A stretch of 64,000 bases of DNA from Flavicella sediminum (GCF_006381105.1 NZ_VDET01000015.1:1-64000), one strand, 5' to 3'. Counted from the stretch's first letter, positions 27,753-37,640 are shown. Notes: generated by a model not told the origin, from the letters alone. Program-made: numbers and translations.

Positions 27753-28367
27753 TTATAATTTAATTCCTGAGAAACTCAAGAAACCTATTGCCATTAATCC
27801 TGTAATGATAAATGTAATTCCCAATCCTTTTAAAGGAGCAGGTACATTTGAGTACGCTATCTTTTCACGAATAGCTGCAATGGCTAAAATTGCCAAAAAC
27901 CATCCAATTCCAGATCCCAAACCATATACAGCAGATTCTCCTACATTGAAGAAATCTTTTTGTTGCATAAATAATGAACCTCCTAAAATGGCACAGTTTA
28001 CCGCAATTAAGGGTAAGAAAATACCTAAAGCTCCATACAAAGCTGGCGCAAAACGCTCAACAATCATTTCAACCAATTGTACCATAGATGCAATTACTGC
28101 AATAAACATGATAAAACTTAAGAAACTTAAATCAATTGAAGCATAATCTTCACCTAACCACTTTAAGGCTCCTGCTTTTAACAAGTAAGAATCTAATAAA
28201 TAGTTTACAGGAACAGTAACAACCAATACAAAGATTACTGCAGCTCCTAAACCTACAGCTGTTTTTACTGTTTTAGATACTGCCAAGTACGAACACATTC
28301 CTAAGAAATATGCAAATACCATATTGTCAATAAAAATACTTTTTACAAAAATGTTAATATAATCCAT
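27753..28367 (-). CDS. nqrE: Na+-NQR subunit E
   Basis: A 204-residue integral membrane protein with six predicted helices, paired with NqrD as one inverted-topology set. It is typically [32 protein letters not shown] at the N-terminus. The half-helix Cys residues that hold an Fe centre between NqrD and NqrE are seen in [10 protein letters not shown] and AVNCAILGG. It lies 12 bases after nqrD in the same operon. Confidence 0.97.
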   Translation of the reverse strand: MDYINIFVKSIFIDNMVFAYFLGMCSYLAVSKTVKTAVGLGAAVIFVLVVTVPVNYLLDSYLLKAGALKWLGEDYASIDLSFLSFIMFIAVIASMVQLVEMIVERFAPALYGALGIFLPLIAVNCAILGGSLFMQQKDFFNVGESAVYGLGSGIGWFLAILAIAAIREKIAYSNVPAPLKGLGITFIITGLMAIGFLSFSGIKL

Positions 28368-28379
28368 CTTTCTTATCTT

Positions 28380-29051
28380 TTAGTCTTCAATTAATTTTCT
28401 ATTCTTAGAACGTTGGAACCAAATAATAATACCAACCACGATCAAAGCCATTGGAGACAACAACATAAATCCGTTGTTCTCATATCCTAGCGCATACAAT
28501 CCTGTAGAATCAGCAATATCTTTCGCTTTGTGTCCTAACACTTCAAATCCGAATAATTTACCTGAACCTAGCAACTCTCTAAAGAATGCTACTAACACCA
28601 AAATTAAGGCATATCCAGCTCCGTTTCCAACACCATCTAAGAATGATTTCCAAGGACCGTTTGCCAAGGCAAAAGCCTCTAAACGTCCCATTACGATACA
28701 GTTGGTAATAATCAATCCAACAAATACCGATAATTCTTTACTTACATCGTAAGCATACGCTTTTAATACTTGATCTACTAAAATAACCAAAGAGGCAACG
28801 ATCAATAATTGAACGATGATACGTATACGACTTGGAATTAAATTACGGATTAAAGATACAATTACATTACTCGCAATAACTACGAATAATACCGCGATAG
28901 ACATTACCAAAGCAGGCTTTAATTGTACTGTAATTGCCAAAGCAGAACAAATACCTAGTACTTGTACCGAAATTGGGTTATTATCATTTAACGGGTCAGA
29001 TAATAATGCTCTATTTTTCTTTGAAAACAATGCTTCTTTTTCTTCTGCCAT
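28380..29051 (-). CDS. nqrD: Na+-NQR subunit D
   Basis: A 223-residue membrane subunit with about six helices. The conserved Cys-containing half-helices are [13 protein letters not shown] and [13 protein letters not shown], matching those in NqrE. It carries part of the Na+/electron path across the membrane. The N-terminal 20 residues ([19 protein letters not shown]) form a charged tail. It is two bases downstream of nqrC. Confidence 0.97.
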   Translation of the reverse strand: MAEEKEALFSKKNRALLSDPLNDNNPISVQVLGICSALAITVQLKPALVMSIAVLFVVIASNVIVSLIRNLIPSRIRIIVQLLIVASLVILVDQVLKAYAYDVSKELSVFVGLIITNCIVMGRLEAFALANGPWKSFLDGVGNGAGYALILVLVAFFRELLGSGKLFGFEVLGHKAKDIADSTGLYALGYENNGFMLLSPMALIVVGIIIWFQRSKNRKLIED

Positions 29052-29053
29052 GA

Positions 29054-29764
29054 TTAATTATTTTTAAAATATGGTAAATAACGAGCCAATCTTTCTTTCA
29101 ACATATCAGATACACCGTCAGAAGTAATTGTTCCTCCTGAAATAGCATCTACTCCATGTGCATCACCAGTTTTAGCTCCACCTTTTATTACTTTTACTGA
29201 AAGGAAATTATCCGCTACAAATCCTGCATTGGCATCTTCTAATAAAGATTTACCTGCAAATTGTGCTTGAAACCAATCCGTAGTAATTTCAGCTCCCAAA
29301 CCAGGAGTTTCTCCTTTATGGTCAAAACTTGCTCCGATAATAGTATTCTTATCTCCATCTAAGGCAACATATCCCCAAATAGCATCCCAAAGTCCTGCCC
29401 CGTATAAAGGCACTACATAAAAGGTTTTCCCTTCTTTTTCTGCGATATATAATGGAAAACGTTGTGCGTCTCCTTTTTTCAATTCTTTTTTCAAACTCAA
29501 TGCAAAGGCATCAACAGCAGCATCTACAGTACCATCTTCTTTCAAAGCTAGTTGTTGTTTGATGTATTTGTTAAAACTTGCGTCAGCTTCATCTCTAGAA
29601 ACTTCTACACCAATGGTAGAAAGAATCTTTTGCATTTTTTCTGCTTTTACGTTTTTCTCTTGAAGCGGTTTTAAACTTTCAGCTGTAAAAGCTAAAATAC
29701 CGGCAATAAGAGTTACCATAATGATTGCAAAAATAAACGTATATGCGTTGCTATTTTTATCCAT
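29054..29764 (-). CDS. nqrC: Na+-NQR subunit C (FMN-binding)
   Basis: A 236-residue protein with one N-terminal helix and a periplasmic FMN_bind domain. Covalent FMN should be attached by ApbE to the Thr of [12 protein letters not shown] near the C-terminus; the usual motif reads SG(A)T, here SGGT. The [14 protein letters not shown] segment is a family hallmark. It follows nqrB by 3 bases. The apbE gene in this window supplies the flavin transferase. Confidence 0.97.
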   Translation of the reverse strand: MDKNSNAYTFIFAIIMVTLIAGILAFTAESLKPLQEKNVKAEKMQKILSTIGVEVSRDEADASFNKYIKQQLALKEDGTVDAAVDAFALSLKKELKKGDAQRFPLYIAEKEGKTFYVVPLYGAGLWDAIWGYVALDGDKNTIIGASFDHKGETPGLGAEITTDWFQAQFAGKSLLEDANAGFVADNFLSVKVIKGGAKTGDAHGVDAISGGTITSDGVSDMLKERLARYLPYFKNN

Positions 29765-29767
29765 TTC

Positions 29768-30922
29768 TTATGCTGTTTCTAAATTATTTTTTTGACGGTT
29801 CTTACGACGTTTGATATTTCCTTCAACCACATAATGGTCAATAGTAGGAGCAAAAACGTTCATTAATAAAATGGCCATCATCATTCCTTCTGGATAAGCT
29901 CCGTTGAACACACGAATCATAATTGCAATAAAACCAATTAAAAATCCGTAAATCCATTTTCCTTTGTCTGTTTGTGCTGCAGATACAGGATCTGTAGCCA
30001 TAAACACAACTCCAAAAGCAAACCCACCTACTAATAAGTGTTGCCACCATGGAAAGTCCATTAATGCATTGACACCAAAAGAATTAAAAATTAATCCCAT
30101 TACCGCACCACCAATAGTAGCAGATACCATAATTCTCCAACTTGCAATTCCTGTAAACAACAAGAAAGCAGCTCCAATTAAAATCATCAATACAGAAGTT
30201 TCACCAACAGAACCAGGAATATATCCTAAAAACATATCCAAAACACTGTAACCCGCTTCTTTACCAGCAGCCAAAGAACCTAAAATAGTTTCTCCAGAAA
30301 TAGCGTCGATACTTGCAGCGTCAGCTACCCAAACTTTATCTCCAGACATGCTTGGTGCATAAGAAAAGAATGCAAAAGCACGTGCTACCAAAGCAGGATT
30401 TAAAATATTCATTCCAGTACCTCCAAAAGCTTCTTTACCAATTAATACTGCAAAAGCTACGGAAACGCCTAACATCCATAAAGGTAAATCGATAGGCATA
30501 ATTAAAGGAATTAACATTCCTGAAACTAAATACCCTTCGTTAATTTCATGTCCTCTAAAAATTCCGAAAGCAAATTCAATTCCTAATCCAACACCGTAAG
30601 AAACAGCAACCATTGGTAAGAATTTGATAGATCCGTAGATTAAATAGTCTACAAAACTACCCGCTTCACCTAATTGAGAAAAGTGTTGGAAACCTACGTT
30701 CCACATTCCGAAAATCAAAGCAGGGATTAAAGCCAATACCACAGTAATCATGACACGCTTTAAATCTACTCCATCTCTAATATGAGCTCCTTGTTTTGTT
30801 GTATGATTTGGTACAAATAATAATGTATCAAATGCATTGAAACCAGGTGCAAATTTTTCTAATTTTCCTCCTTTATCAAAAAGAGGTTTGTATTTGTCGA
30901 ATGTATTTCTAATAAATTTCAT
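29768..30922 (-). CDS. nqrB: Na+-NQR subunit B (FMN-binding, Na+ channel)
   Basis: A 384-residue membrane subunit with about ten helices. It holds covalent FMN, attached at the Thr of DAISGETILG (SGET here), and riboflavin, and forms the Na+ path. Conserved segments are GFNAFDTLLFVPNHTTKQGAHIRDGVDLKR and LVGGFAFGVVFMATDPVSAAQT. The start overlaps the nqrA stop as TAATG, indicating coupled translation. The C-terminal tail (RRKNRQKNNLETA) is basic. Confidence 0.97.
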   Translation of the reverse strand: MKFIRNTFDKYKPLFDKGGKLEKFAPGFNAFDTLLFVPNHTTKQGAHIRDGVDLKRVMITVVLALIPALIFGMWNVGFQHFSQLGEAGSFVDYLIYGSIKFLPMVAVSYGVGLGIEFAFGIFRGHEINEGYLVSGMLIPLIMPIDLPLWMLGVSVAFAVLIGKEAFGGTGMNILNPALVARAFAFFSYAPSMSGDKVWVADAASIDAISGETILGSLAAGKEAGYSVLDMFLGYIPGSVGETSVLMILIGAAFLLFTGIASWRIMVSATIGGAVMGLIFNSFGVNALMDFPWWQHLLVGGFAFGVVFMATDPVSAAQTDKGKWIYGFLIGFIAIMIRVFNGAYPEGMMMAILLMNVFAPTIDHYVVEGNIKRRKNRQKNNLETA

Positions 30923-32274
30923 TATCCTACCTCGTTTATCATTAAGTCTAATCCACCTCTGATGATTGCCTGTGCTTCAATTTTAGAAGAACTTGTATAA
31001 TCTATCAATGCAAAATCTTCAGGTGCTACTTCGTAGATTCCTAAGTTTTCCATTTTTTCGATATCATTTGCAATAACTGCTTTTAACAGTTGCATTGGAA
31101 AAATATCGATTGGCATCACTTTTTCCATTTCTCCAGTTACTACCAAAGCACGTTCTTCCCCATTTAAATTGGTATTCAACGTATATTCTTTGTTTGGAAA
31201 CAACCAAGAGAATGAAGTTTTAGATGCACTATGAATTGAACCACTTCCAATAAAAGGAATCCATCCAAACATTCTATATACATTCCCTTCAGGAATCACA
31301 GAAACGATGTTGTCATAATGACCTAAAAATCCGTTTTTAGCAGACTCTTTATCTCCTGTCAAAACATTTCCAGAAATAACTCTTGAATTATCAGCGTTGA
31401 TATTCCCGTCTAACAAACTATTCAATTGTTGACCAATTGTAACGTTGTAATATTGAGGAGCTTTCACTTCTGAACCTGCCAATGCTAAAATTCTATTCGG
31501 TTTGTATTCCCCCGATAAGAAAAGGTTTCCGATAATAGCAACGTCTTGAGCATTTACAGTCCATACTTTTTCTCCTTGGTTAATTGGAGAAATATGTGAA
31601 ATTTGAACACCAACGTTTCCAGCTGGATGTTTTCCTGTAACATTTACAATCTCTGCATTTTGAACTTTATTAAAAAAGGACTTAGACTCATTGACTGCCA
31701 AATACACTTTTCCAGCAGTTAATTTAGACAAGGCATCAATTCCTGCTTGGAAAGCAGCTTCTTGTTCTTTTAGAGTAAAAGCATAATTAGGAGCCAAAGG
31801 AGCTGTGTCGAAAGAAGAAACAAAAATAGCTTTGGCTTCATCCGCAGGATTTGCAATCACATCATAGGGACGTTGATTGATCAAAGGCCAACAACCACTT
31901 TCTAAAATAGAAGCACTCACCTCTTCTTTAGTCAAGCTATTTGGATCTTTTTTTCCAAAGTTTTTGAATTCATCCTTAGGCTTAGCTTCTATAACAACTG
32001 CTAAAATCCTTCTTTTTGCGCCTCTTTTAATCTCCGTTACTGTACCGCTAACCGGTGAAGTAAATTTGATTTGCTCATTTGATTTTGAATAAAACAAAAC
32101 ATCTCCAACAATAACCTCTGCTCCAACTTTTACCGTTAGTTTAGGTGTTATTCCATGAAAATCTTTTGGTTGTATTGCAAAAATCCCTGAACGAGGAGCT
32201 ACAGAAACCTTCGTTTCTGCTATTCCTTTAAGCTTAATATCTAAGCCTTTTTTTATTCGAATGTCCTTTGACAT
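30922..32274 (-). CDS. nqrA: Na+-NQR subunit A
   Basis: A 450-residue peripheral cytoplasmic subunit that is thought to hold or sit at the quinone site. It begins MSKDIRIKKGLDIKLKGIAETK, the standard opening of NqrA, and has the family's IFPMQLLKAVIANDIEKMENLGIYEVAPEDFALIDY near its end. It is the first gene of the operon of six. A TAAATTTG -7-like box lies at 32309-32316 on the minus strand. Quinone made by menG at 6027 is the likely acceptor. Confidence 0.97.
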   Translation of the reverse strand: MSKDIRIKKGLDIKLKGIAETKVSVAPRSGIFAIQPKDFHGITPKLTVKVGAEVIVGDVLFYSKSNEQIKFTSPVSGTVTEIKRGAKRRILAVVIEAKPKDEFKNFGKKDPNSLTKEEVSASILESGCWPLINQRPYDVIANPADEAKAIFVSSFDTAPLAPNYAFTLKEQEAAFQAGIDALSKLTAGKVYLAVNESKSFFNKVQNAEIVNVTGKHPAGNVGVQISHISPINQGEKVWTVNAQDVAIIGNLFLSGEYKPNRILALAGSEVKAPQYYNVTIGQQLNSLLDGNINADNSRVISGNVLTGDKESAKNGFLGHYDNIVSVIPEGNVYRMFGWIPFIGSGSIHSASKTSFSWLFPNKEYTLNTNLNGEERALVVTGEMEKVMPIDIFPMQLLKAVIANDIEKMENLGIYEVAPEDFALIDYTSSSKIEAQAIIRGGLDLMINEVG

Positions 32275-32673
32275 ATTTAGAATTTAAGTTAATCTGTTTA
32301 AAACTTTGCAAATTTAAAAATTTCAATTTTTTTTTACAGTTATTAGTACGTTTAATATAGTTCCAGAAGCTTATTTATAATCGTTAAAAATAACAAATAG
32401 AAAATTCTCTTTAATAACTACTTTTTGGCATAAAAAAAACAAGCAATCACTCTAAAACTTAAATTTTCTTAAAAAAATTAACATCTCAAATTGTTATATC
32501 CATCTTAAGGATCCTTGCATTTTAGTAAAACAGAAAAAACCAAAGACCAAATTTGAAGATTTCGCACCAAAAACAAACAATCCTACAATAATTAACCTTG
32601 GAAATACACAATTAACAAATCGGAAAAGCGGATTTGTTTATATTTACATATTAGAACAAAAACAACACAACTC
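32275..32673. other. AT-rich divergent spacer, nqrA to the T9SS plug gene
   Basis: About 400 bases with no gene that I can support on either strand. The nqr side has a possible -7 box at 32309-32316. The right half is AT-rich with no clear consensus promoter for the plug gene and no strong hairpin. The spacer is long for this window and probably carries regulatory sequence for both sides (inference). Confidence 0.5.
32309..32316 (-). promoter_or_regulatory. Possible -7 box of the nqr operon
   Basis: TAAATTTG on the minus strand matches TAnnTTTG, 35 bases from the nqrA start. No matching -33 box is seen at the usual spacing. Confidence 0.3.
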
Positions 32674-33906
32674 TTGCTCAAAAAATATTTAATATTCGTT
32701 TTTATTTTAAGTCTTCCTTTTAGTTTGAAGGCTCAAAACTACACCGCCAGTTTTATCAAAAGTGTTCGAATCGCTACGAGCAGTTCTTCTGATGAAACCA
32801 CGAACATCTTTCAATTAGGGCAAAGTATTTATTTAACTTTTGATGATTTAGAAGCGGATCAGAAGGAGTACTATTATACTATTGAACACTGCAACTATAA
32901 TTGGGTTCCTAGTAACTTAAACAAATCGGAATATTTAGAAGGTTACGACGAGTTTGAACTGCAAAATTTCGAAAATTCATTTAACACCTTGCAAAACTTC
33001 ACTCATTACACCTTAAGATTTCCAAATGAAAACACTAGAATAAAAATAAGTGGAAACTACCTGATTACCTTATTAAATAGTGATGACCAAATTTGTATTC
33101 AAAGGCGAATTGTACTTTTTGAACCAATAACAACGGTCAGTGCAAAAGTAATCCGAGATAGAGATCTTACAAATATTGACCAAAAGCAAGTCGTGCAATT
33201 TTCTATTTACCACCCAAACCTTACTATAAACAATCCTTCAAATGAAATAAAAACAGTTGTGCTTCAAAACAACGATTGGAATTTTATAAAAACAGACCTA
33301 CACCCACAATTTTATAAAAAAGACGAGATTGTGTACAATTACAACGAAGCTTCTAGTTTTTATGGCGGCAATGAATTTTTAAATTTCGACACAAAAAACA
33401 GAAATGGAAACCACATCAGTATATTCCGAACAGAATTACAAGACATCTACCATCATTATATTGTACCAACACCGCCAAGAACAAAAGCTCCGTACACCTA
33501 TTTCCCAGACATTAATGGAAATTATATTGTACGGACTTTAAATAGCGCGGATCCCATTTTAGAAGCTGATTATAGTTTTGTGCATCTTTCATTAGAAGCT
33601 ACTAATGCTCTTATTGATAAAGATATTTATGTGTATGGAGCCTTTAATAATTTTGAAGTTGAAGAAAACAACCGCCTGGTTTTCAATGAAGCTTCTAACA
33701 TGCTAGAAGCAACACTTTTGCTAAAACAAGGTTTTTACAACTACAGTTTTATCACTTACAATAAGGAAGATAAGCTGGATAAGCACCTAATTTCTGGCAG
33801 TCATTTTTTTACAGAAAACAACTATACCATTTTAGTTTACTACACGCCATTTGGACAACGAGTTGGGAAAGTAATAGGTTGTGCTACAATCAATTCTAAA
33901 AACTAA
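32674..33906 (+). CDS. Type IX secretion system plug protein (DUF5103)
   Basis: A 410-residue periplasmic/outer-membrane-associated protein. The start codon is TTG; the signal peptide reads MLKKYLIFVFILSLPFSLKAQ. The N-terminal domain (about 30-150) has the DUF5103 features QLGQSIYLTFDDLEAD and YYYTIEHCNYNWVPSNLNKSEYLEG. A later beta-sandwich (about 280-390) resembles a carbohydrate-binding or E-set fold (YGAFNNFEVEENNRLVF...LLKQGFYNYSF). Plug closes the periplasmic side of the SprA pore when no substrate carrier is bound; that role is from published work on F. johnsoniae. SprA itself is at 46239. Confidence 0.88.
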   Translation: MLKKYLIFVFILSLPFSLKAQNYTASFIKSVRIATSSSSDETTNIFQLGQSIYLTFDDLEADQKEYYYTIEHCNYNWVPSNLNKSEYLEGYDEFELQNFENSFNTLQNFTHYTLRFPNENTRIKISGNYLITLLNSDDQICIQRRIVLFEPITTVSAKVIRDRDLTNIDQKQVVQFSIYHPNLTINNPSNEIKTVVLQNNDWNFIKTDLHPQFYKKDEIVYNYNEASSFYGGNEFLNFDTKNRNGNHISIFRTELQDIYHHYIVPTPPRTKAPYTYFPDINGNYIVRTLNSADPILEADYSFVHLSLEATNALIDKDIYVYGAFNNFEVEENNRLVFNEASNMLEATLLLKQGFYNYSFITYNKEDKLDKHLISGSHFFTENNYTILVYYTPFGQRVGKVIGCATINSKN

Positions 33907-33995
33907 TTAAACACCAACTGTATTAACATCCTTTTATAGCTTTCAACAAAACGATTATTTTTTTTAAATTTTACAAAAAAATCCAATGATTTAAT

Positions 33996-34003
33996 TATAT
34001 TTG
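33996..34003 (+). promoter_or_regulatory. Possible -7 box of apaG
   Basis: TATATTTG matches TAnnTTTG, 22 bases before the apaG start. No matching -33 box is seen at 19 bases. Confidence 0.35.
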
Positions 34004-34025
34004 AAATAGATCAAATGAAATTATT

Positions 34026-34412
34026 GTGGTTCAAAAAGTTACAAAAGGCATAAAAATATCCGTTCATACAAACTATGAAGGTCTTCATGTGCGTAATGAA
34101 AATAAGTTATACGCCTTTAGTTATTTTATCACTATAGAAAATCAAAGTAGTGACATTGTCCAACTGATTTCAAGAAAGTGGGAAATTTTTGACTCTTTAA
34201 ATGAAAAGGAAATTGTTATTGGAGATGGCGTTATTGGACAAATACCCATCTTAGAACCCAAAGAAACTTATACCTATCGTTCCAATTGTTTTTTGGATTC
34301 TTCCATTGGTTCTATGAAAGGTCATTTTAACATGATCAACTTCACTTCAAAAACACAATTTAAAGTACATATACCTACTTTTCAATTAACCGTAAATGAA
34401 GTCCTAAATTAG
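34026..34412 (+). CDS. apaG: ApaG family protein
   Basis: A 128-residue protein with an immunoglobulin-like fold. The start codon is GTG. Family features are AFSYFITIENQSSDIVQLISRKWEIFDS, GVIGQIPILEPKETYTYRS and SIGSMKGHFNM. It is linked to Co2+/Mg2+ resistance and stress in enterobacteria; the biochemical role is unsettled. Its last four bases overlap the stop of the convergent gene at 34409. Confidence 0.9.
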   Translation: MVQKVTKGIKISVHTNYEGLHVRNENKLYAFSYFITIENQSSDIVQLISRKWEIFDSLNEKEIVIGDGVIGQIPILEPKETYTYRSNCFLDSSIGSMKGHFNMINFTSKTQFKVHIPTFQLTVNEVLN

Positions 34413-35416
34413 TTCACTCTTACAAATTCAAATACTTCATCTCCTTGTCGGATAAAACATTTGGCACAATTTGAGCCATGTAAAAACTCATAGGGATTAG
34501 AGATCTCAAAATTTGGTTTATTAGTTTTAAATGTTGCTTCAACGTTGACCGTTCCTTTGGCACATTTTCTGCTAATGACAACGACATCACTAACTTCTTT
34601 TGTTTTAGGTTTCAATTCAAACCACGCACCACTTCCAACGCCACTCAGCCATTGCCCTTTTTCAGAAACATAAGCATTTTCATCAGGTACCTCTGTTCCT
34701 ATGCGGTTTAGTACTTGCGGAACTTTATTAAAAAAACATTGCCAATGTTCTTTAGAAATAGATCTATTTCTATAAGGTGTTATGACTCCTTTTAAAACAG
34801 AAAACATTTTTCCTCCATTCGCCGTATTGATAACATTACTTATAGGACTTGGCGTTAAAGATTTAGAAAGAATCAATCTTCTTTTTAATTTATATTCTGT
34901 CGTTGATTGGATTAAAGTATCTGTTACAAACCGTGCACAATTACTTCCGTTAGGAATAAACGCCCCGTAAGGCACTTCTACTTTTGCTTGCAATTGCTGA
35001 ACATAAGCCAAAGCTTTTTCATAGTTAATAACCGTACAAACTGTAGCAATCATTCGTCCTTCTCCATGTGTTTTTTCAGGGTTCGCTTCTAAAAACAAAA
35101 GAATTTCATCTAAGTTTAAAATCTCCGTTCCGTTATGCACAACCTCCATCGGAATATGCACTTCACAATCTGTATCTACATTTCTCACCCGCCCCATTCC
35201 GTCGGAAGTTATGTACCTTCCAAAATCGTAATAGGCTATTTTATTCGTTTCTTTTTTAATTAACAGCAGAGCAGCATGACCTGCCTGAACTGCTTTATTC
35301 CCTCCAACACCGAGTAATGGCCAAACTTTGCTAATTAATTCTCGTGTGGCCGGCTTCACAATTGTATCTGGATAGGCTAGCACTACAATAAAACCTGTAT
35401 TCTCCGTCATTTTCAT
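34409..35416 (-). CDS. Uncharacterised protein, DUF6695-like
   Basis: A 335-residue protein not assigned to a known enzyme. It has no signal peptide, and starts MKMTENTGFIVVLAYPDTIVKPATRELISKVWP. Notable segments are VGGNKAVQAGHAALLLI and PYGAFIPNGSNCARFVTDTLIQST, whose NGSNCARFV with a preceding His region recalls NlpC/P60- or LRAT-type thiol enzymes, and then HGSNCAKCF near the C-terminus. I recall DUF6695 from flavobacteria as a likely label, but am not sure. It starts immediately after the stop codon of the NRDE gene and is probably cotranscribed with it. Confidence 0.6.
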   Translation of the reverse strand: MKMTENTGFIVVLAYPDTIVKPATRELISKVWPLLGVGGNKAVQAGHAALLLIKKETNKIAYYDFGRYITSDGMGRVRNVDTDCEVHIPMEVVHNGTEILNLDEILLFLEANPEKTHGEGRMIATVCTVINYEKALAYVQQLQAKVEVPYGAFIPNGSNCARFVTDTLIQSTTEYKLKRRLILSKSLTPSPISNVINTANGGKMFSVLKGVITPYRNRSISKEHWQCFFNKVPQVLNRIGTEVPDENAYVSEKGQWLSGVGSGAWFELKPKTKEVSDVVVISRKCAKGTVNVEATFKTNKPNFEISNPYEFLHGSNCAKCFIRQGDEVFEFVRVN

Positions 35417-36136
35417 TTAATCTTGCAAAGAAAATAAATCCACGTTTTTATCAATTCCCGTTAACACATCTTGATAATACATAGTAACGCCTGCATCACT
35501 TTTAACAATAGACGTTACACTCAAAGTCTCTACATTTGGGCGTTTCATTTTTATAGACGTTTCTTTAGTTCCTAAACTGTCATCCAAATGAAATTCCAAA
35601 ATTTCTTTTTGAGTAGCATCTGGATGCGAAGTCATAAAATCAACAAACCAAGATTCTCTTTCTGCTTTTATTGGTTTTGAATACAACGTAGAAGAAGACC
35701 AAATTTTTGATTGATTGGACAAAATTCGAATGTCTTTTTTTACCCCATCCCAAATTAGCTCAATGCAAATGGTTAAAAAAGACCAATCTATAGCAATTAA
35801 AGTAAAAGGCTCTACTCCATCCAATTCCAAATCTTCAATAGCCCATTTTACATTTTCTGCTTGCAATACTTCTTTTACCACCAAACCGCGGCTGTATGCA
35901 TACGATACTTTAGCTTCATGGTTTTCATAGGCTCCATTTAACAAACAAACCAAACGTTCTTCTTCAGACAAGGCTATCCAAGTTCCACCAGCTTTTTTAT
36001 CCTTCGGGTATAAATAATTGACTCCATTTTCTTTATAAAACTCTGGAAACAAAGTTTCTCTACTAGCCTGTTCATCTCTGTTTGAAGTAAAAATAAAATC
36101 ACCATTTTCTTTAGGCAAATAAGTAACTGTACACAT
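35417..36136 (-). CDS. NRDE (TANGO2-like) family protein
   Basis: A 239-residue protein. The true start is the Met of MCTVTYLPKENGDFIFTSNRDE, which puts Cys at position 2 and includes the NRDE motif that names the family; an upstream in-frame Met at 36250 would add 38 unrelated residues. Other family features are DKKAGGTWIALSEEERLVCLLNGAYENH and a final segment of small hydrophobic strands. The Ntn-hydrolase-type fold with Cys2 is known for the family, while the substrate is unknown. The next gene begins one base after its stop, so it is an operon with the DUF6695-like gene. Confidence 0.88.
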   Translation of the reverse strand: MCTVTYLPKENGDFIFTSNRDEQASRETLFPEFYKENGVNYLYPKDKKAGGTWIALSEEERLVCLLNGAYENHEAKVSYAYSRGLVVKEVLQAENVKWAIEDLELDGVEPFTLIAIDWSFLTICIELIWDGVKKDIRILSNQSKIWSSSTLYSKPIKAERESWFVDFMTSHPDATQKEILEFHLDDSLGTKETSIKMKRPNVETLSVTSIVKSDAGVTMYYQDVLTGIDKNVDLFSLQD

Positions 36137-36301
36137 AAAATTGTTCTGCTTTGAAATAATTAAATCGCTTTTATTATTGCGATGTTCTTTAAACACACTT
36201 CTTAGTCTAAAAAAAGTCAATCCTTTACATAAGTCATCAAAAATAAACAATTAGTTCAAAGTCCCATTAAAGTTTCTAAAAGAAAACTAAAAAGTAATAA
36301 G

Positions 36302-36309
36302 TACCTTTG
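36302..36309 (+). promoter_or_regulatory. -7 promoter box of pabB
   Basis: TACCTTTG matches TAnnTTTG, 28 bases before the pabB start. The -33 region (about 36279) is a poor match. Confidence 0.4.
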
Positions 36310-36337
36310 CTTCCTTTCAAATAAAGAATATTCTCCA

Positions 36338-37639
36338 ATGCAAAGAGTATCACAAAGCTTTACTACTAAAAATATTGAGCAATTCAAGACACAACTTTTA
36401 AATTGGTCTCAAAATTTTGATACTGCCTTGTGGTTAGATTCTAACAACCATCAGCAAAAATATGCTGAAATTGAAGGTGTTTTAGCTGTTGAAATAGAAA
36501 AAAAAATAAGTTGTGATCACATCAATGCCTTTGAAAAATTAAAAAAATTCCAAAGCAGTCATCAAGATTATTTATTTGGTTTTTTATCCTACGACTTAAA
36601 AAACGACATTGAAAACTTAACTTCGGAAAACAAAGACGGTTTAGATTTTCCTGAATTGTTTTTCTTTCAGCCAAAAAAACTGATCTTTATTTCAGAAAAC
36701 AACGTGACTTTTAAATACTTAGAAAAATATTCAAATGAAATAGCTGATGATTTTAAAGCGATAAATAAGACAACTTCTGAAATAACTTCTGTAGAAAATA
36801 AAAACATAAAATTAAAACTTAGAATACACAAAGACGCTTATTTAGAGAAAGTTGAAAATATTCTAAGTCACATTCACAGAGGTGATATTTACGAAGCCAA
36901 CTTTTGTCAAGAATTTTATTCGGAGGACTCAACAATTAATCCGGTAAGAGTTTACGACAGTTTGAATAAAATTTCCAGAGCTCCTTTTGCCACATTTTTA
37001 AAATTCGATAACAAGTATTTACTTTCCGCTTCTCCTGAACGTTATTTAAAAAAAACAGGGACCACCATTATTTCACAGCCCATTAAAGGAACTGCCAAAA
37101 GAGCTAGCAATTTAGACGAAGACAACCTCCTAAAGAAAAAGTTAGAAAACGACCCAAAGGAACGTGCCGAAAACATCATGATTGTAGACTTGGTTCGAAA
37201 TGATTTGTCGAGAATTGCCATTAAAGGAAGTGTTAAAGTGAAAGAACTTTGCCAGGTGTACAGTTTTAAACAGGTGCACCAAATGATTTCCACCATAACT
37301 TCTGAAATCCCGGAAAGCATTCACCCTGTTGACATTATTAAAAACAGCTACCCAATGGGTAGTATGACGGGGGCACCTAAAATTAAGGCTATGAAAATAA
37401 TTGAAGCCCAAGAAGAAACGAAAAGAAGCTTGTATTCTGGTGCCGTAGGTTATTTTACTCCTGAAGGAAATTTTGATTTTAATGTAATTATTCGAAGTAT
37501 TCTTTACAATGAAAAAAATAAATTTGTTTCTTATTCTGTAGGAAGTGCCATTACTTCACTTTCCCTTCCAGAAAACGAATTGGAAGAATGTTTGCTCAAG
37601 GCAAAAGCCATGCGAGAGGTCCTATTAAGCACAAATTGA
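36338..37639 (+). CDS. pabB: Aminodeoxychorismate synthase, component I
   Basis: A 433-residue chorismate-binding enzyme that aminates chorismate toward p-aminobenzoate (folate). The chorismate core runs from about residue 170 to 430. It contains RIHKDAYLEKVENILSHIHRGDIYEANFCQEF, PISQPIKGTAKR, DPKERAENIMIVDLVRNDLSRI, NSYPMGSMTGAPKIKAMKII and SGAVGYFTPEGNFDFNVIIRS. It could be called trpE-like, but the short length and solo placement fit PabB. No pabA is next to it. Confidence 0.9.
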   Translation: MQRVSQSFTTKNIEQFKTQLLNWSQNFDTALWLDSNNHQQKYAEIEGVLAVEIEKKISCDHINAFEKLKKFQSSHQDYLFGFLSYDLKNDIENLTSENKDGLDFPELFFFQPKKLIFISENNVTFKYLEKYSNEIADDFKAINKTTSEITSVENKNIKLKLRIHKDAYLEKVENILSHIHRGDIYEANFCQEFYSEDSTINPVRVYDSLNKISRAPFATFLKFDNKYLLSASPERYLKKTGTTIISQPIKGTAKRASNLDEDNLLKKKLENDPKERAENIMIVDLVRNDLSRIAIKGSVKVKELCQVYSFKQVHQMISTITSEIPESIHPVDIIKNSYPMGSMTGAPKIKAMKIIEAQEETKRSLYSGAVGYFTPEGNFDFNVIIRSILYNEKNKFVSYSVGSAITSLSLPENELEECLLKAKAMREVLLSTN

Positions 37640-37640
37640 T

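Noticed and set aside
36137-36250. Earlier start for the NRDE gene
   Set aside because: The family has Met-Cys at its start, with Cys2 thought to be catalytic; the extra 38 residues are not typical.
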